Source: Pseudomonadota bacterium
GTDB taxonomy: Bacteria; Desulfobacterota; Desulfobacteria; Desulfobacterales; RPRI01
DNA length: 36,136 bases
Direction: 5' to 3'
Assembly (NCBI GenBank): GCA_018901125.1
Contig: JAHIFE010000191.1
Span: forward strand, 1 to 36,136
Positions 34,449 to 36,136 of this stretch are shown one piece after another; position 1 is the first letter of the stretch, and the number at the start of each line of letters is the position of its first letter. Position numbers and translations under genes: made by a program. Under the pieces are notes generated by a model, which was not told the origin of the DNA, ran no database searches, and worked only from the letters and a program-made list of their open reading frames with translations.

Positions 34449-36136
34449 TATTAGTCGGGAAATTGAGTCTCTTGCGCTAGAAACGGTGATGCTGGACACC
34501 GAAGATGTGCCAAGTCTGGGAAAAACCGTAAAATCAATCGAGTCTATTATTGAACTGTCGGAAGCGCTAAAAGAACAGGCGCTGATATCAATCAGCAAAG
34601 CAATGAAAGAGTATATTGGATCCGTTATTTTGAGGGAAACTACGGATTTGGTTCCTTTTGAAAAAGGTATCTCCTTCATGCAGAAAATTGCCGGGGATAT
34701 ATCCAAAGGCAAAAGTTACGAAGGGGATATATCCGAACTGATAGCTGGCTTAAGCCATCAGGTTAATGATGAACTTGAATCGTCAGGCGATAAGGATATT
34801 GAAACCGATACAGATGCTTGTCCGGCAAATATTTCAGCGCCAGTAAAAATTAACGATGAAGACAGGGAAATTATTTCCGATTTTGTTGTTGAATCACTTG
34901 ATAACCTGGCATCTATCGAAGTCAAACTTATGGACCTTGAGCAGGATCCCGGCGATGCTGAGACAATCAATGCCATATTCAGACCATTTCATACCGTTAA
35001 AGGTGTCTCGGGGTTTTTGAATTTTAACAAGATTAATAAATTTGCCCATACAGTTGAGAACTTGCTGGACAAGGCACGAAACGGTGAAGTAACAATTAAC
35101 GGTGAAATAATTGACGTAATTTTAGAAAGCGTGGACATCTTAAAAACTATGATTGAAAATGTCAGAAGTTCTCTCGATTCCGGAATGCTTTCTGAGGGCA
35201 ACGAAGATACCGGAAGCATTATGCTAAGAATCGAAGAACTTATTTCTCCAACATCGAAGGATAAGAAAAAACGTTTGGGAGAAATGCTTATTTCATCCGG
35301 TACGGTTACTGAAGCAGATATCAATGAAGCACTGGAAATCCAGCAAAAAAAACCGGAAATGAAATTAGGCCAGATACTGGTTGAACACGAAAAAGTTAAA
35401 ACAAAGGCCGTAGTTTCATCTCTAAGAGAGCAGAAACGCGCGGATGCTATCGAAACACTCCAGGTGAAGGTAGATACTGTAAAACTGGATAATATTGTTG
35501 ATATGGTCGGAGAATTGGCAATTGCCCAGTCAATGCTGAGGCAGCATGAAGCTGTTTTAAACAACAAAGACAGAAAGCTGATTCAAATAACCAATCAGTT
35601 GAATTTGATTACATCCAGTCTGCAGAATACCGCCATGTCAATGAGAATGATACCGATAAAAAATACTTTTCAAAAAATGCTTCGACTCGTTCGGGACTTA
35701 GCCAGAAAAGCAGGTAAGGAGATACAACTTGTCACATCCGGTGAAGAAACTGAGATAGACAGAAATCTTATTGAGGAAATTTATGAACCTATGGTTCATA
35801 TGATTCGAAACTCAATTGACCATGGCCTGGAGCTTGCTACTGAAAGAATCGCAAAGAACAAACCGGCACAGGGCACTGTTTATCTTAAAGCATATCATAA
35901 GGGCGGAAACATAGTTATTGAAATAGGTGATGACGGGCGCGGATTGAACAGAGAAAGAATTGTGTCAAAGGCTCTTCAAAGCGGCTTAATCAAAGAGGGA
36001 GAAAAACTGACTGATGCAGAAATTGATAATCTGATATTTCATCCCGGATTTTCAACTGCCGAAAAGGTGACGGAGATTTCGGGAAGAGGTGTAGGCACCG
36101 ATGTTGTGAAAAGTAAAGTAGAAAAATTAAGAGGAA
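34429..36136 (+). CDS. cheA: CheA histidine kinase with tandem MshEN-like motifs (3' end outside window)
   Basis: The chemotaxis kinase, 569 residues visible. Order: helical N-terminal domain (1-110); HPt domain (about 140-240) with phospho-acceptor H188 in FHTVKGVSGF; two MshEN-like motifs (282-335), the first RLGEMLISSG...IQ and the second KLGQILVEHE...EQ; dimerisation helices (about 345-440); HATPase with N-box MIRNSIDHGLE (about 457-467), G1 IGDDGRGL and G2 GRGVGTDVV. In MshE-type ATPases such paired 24-residue motifs bind c-di-GMP. The second motif has Glu where Gly10 is usual, and the spacer is 6 rather than 5. Start ATG 34429 has GAAGGA 8 bases upstream; 34438 is the alternative. The CheW-like end lies beyond 36136. 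Confidence 0.93.
   Translation, partial: MTKMLDNISREIESLALETVMLDTEDVPSLGKTVKSIESIIELSEALKEQALISISKAMKEYIGSVILRETTDLVPFEKGISFMQKIAGDISKGKSYEGDISELIAGLSHQVNDELESSGDKDIETDTDACPANISAPVKINDEDREIISDFVVESLDNLASIEVKLMDLEQDPGDAETINAIFRPFHTVKGVSGFLNFNKINKFAHTVENLLDKARNGEVTINGEIIDVILESVDILKTMIENVRSSLDSGMLSEGNEDTGSIMLRIEELISPTSKDKKKRLGEMLISSGTVTEADINEALEIQQKKPEMKLGQILVEHEKVKTKAVVSSLREQKRADAIETLQVKVDTVKLDNIVDMVGELAIAQSMLRQHEAVLNNKDRKLIQITNQLNLITSSLQNTAMSMRMIPIKNTFQKMLRLVRDLARKAGKEIQLVTSGEETEIDRNLIEEIYEPMVHMIRNSIDHGLELATERIAKNKPAQGTVYLKAYHKGGNIVIEIGDDGRGLNRERIVSKALQSGLIKEGEKLTDAEIDNLIFHPGFSTAEKVTEISGRGVGTDVVKSKVEKLRG

Noticed and set aside
34989-35567. 192-codon minus-strand ORF at the right end
   Set aside because: Lies opposite the conserved CheA HPt, MshEN-like and dimerisation regions; Ser-rich shadow.
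1-36136. tRNA, rRNA, CRISPR arrays, prophage or transposase genes
   Set aside because: None seen on either strand; the only mobile sequences are the non-coding MITE-like repeats.

Overview
The window looks like chromosomal DNA from an AT-rich, motile Desulfobacterota (deltaproteobacterial) bacterium, probably close to the Desulfobacterales. The grounds are the flagellar gene content and order (fliD-fliS-fliT-like-flaG), a DVU0524-type protein beside flgM, a CheD-HDOD fusion, MCP/CheW/CheR genes of the type seen in sulfate reducers, and many receiver and HD-GYP proteins. This placement is inferred from protein style; no rRNA gene is present. The first 142 bases form a perfect palindrome starting at base 1, so the left edge may be a contig end with a fold-back artefact.

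Layout. (1) 399-3349, plus strand: a pseudo-receiver-GAF-GGDEF diguanylate cyclase and a CheD-HDOD fusion. (2) 3412-10074, minus strand: a filament-cap operon fliD-fliS-fliT-like-flaG-response regulator-HD-GYP phosphodiesterase, behind a canonical sigma-28 promoter. (3) 10287-11411: flagellin with its own sigma-28-type promoter, a long leader with a CsrA-like hairpin, and a strong terminator. (4) 11770-27342, minus strand: a glycan island. Its genes read from 27342 downwards: TPR-GT2 transferase, rfbF, rfbG, rfbC, sugar C-methyltransferase, a 29-codon aminotransferase remnant, SDR reductase/epimerase, radical SAM/SPASM, FkbM methyltransferase, B12-binding radical SAM, GT4, CmcI-like methyltransferase, a short TPR-like remnant, and a tandem GT2-TPR-GT2-TPR protein. 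Many junctions are ATGA or TAATG overlaps. (5) 28302-29051, plus strand: DVU0524-type gene and flgM behind a canonical sigma-28 promoter. (6) 29390-32811, minus strand: MCP, cheW (sigma-28-type promoter) and cheR. (7) 33613-36136, plus strand: PilZ protein and cheA, which runs off the right edge.

How it fits together. Flagellin, cap, filament chaperones, anti-sigma factor and one receptor/CheW pair all have sigma-28-like promoters, so they form the late flagellar class. The glycan island lies directly beside flagellin, lacks any visible flippase or polymerase, and encodes a CDP-6-deoxyhexose pathway with a C-methyltransferase plus several further methyltransferase candidates. The best reading is cytoplasmic flagellin glycosylation with a heavily methylated sugar. 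Cyclic-di-GMP proteins are threaded through the locus: GGDEF, HD-GYP inside the fliD operon, PilZ next to cheA, and a CheA carrying two MshEN-like motifs between its HPt and dimerisation domains. That last architecture suggests a chemosensory kinase that may read c-di-GMP directly.

A short mobile repeat (MITE-like, 127-142 bp, terminal inverted repeats, apparent 4-bp target duplications) occurs three times, always between genes.
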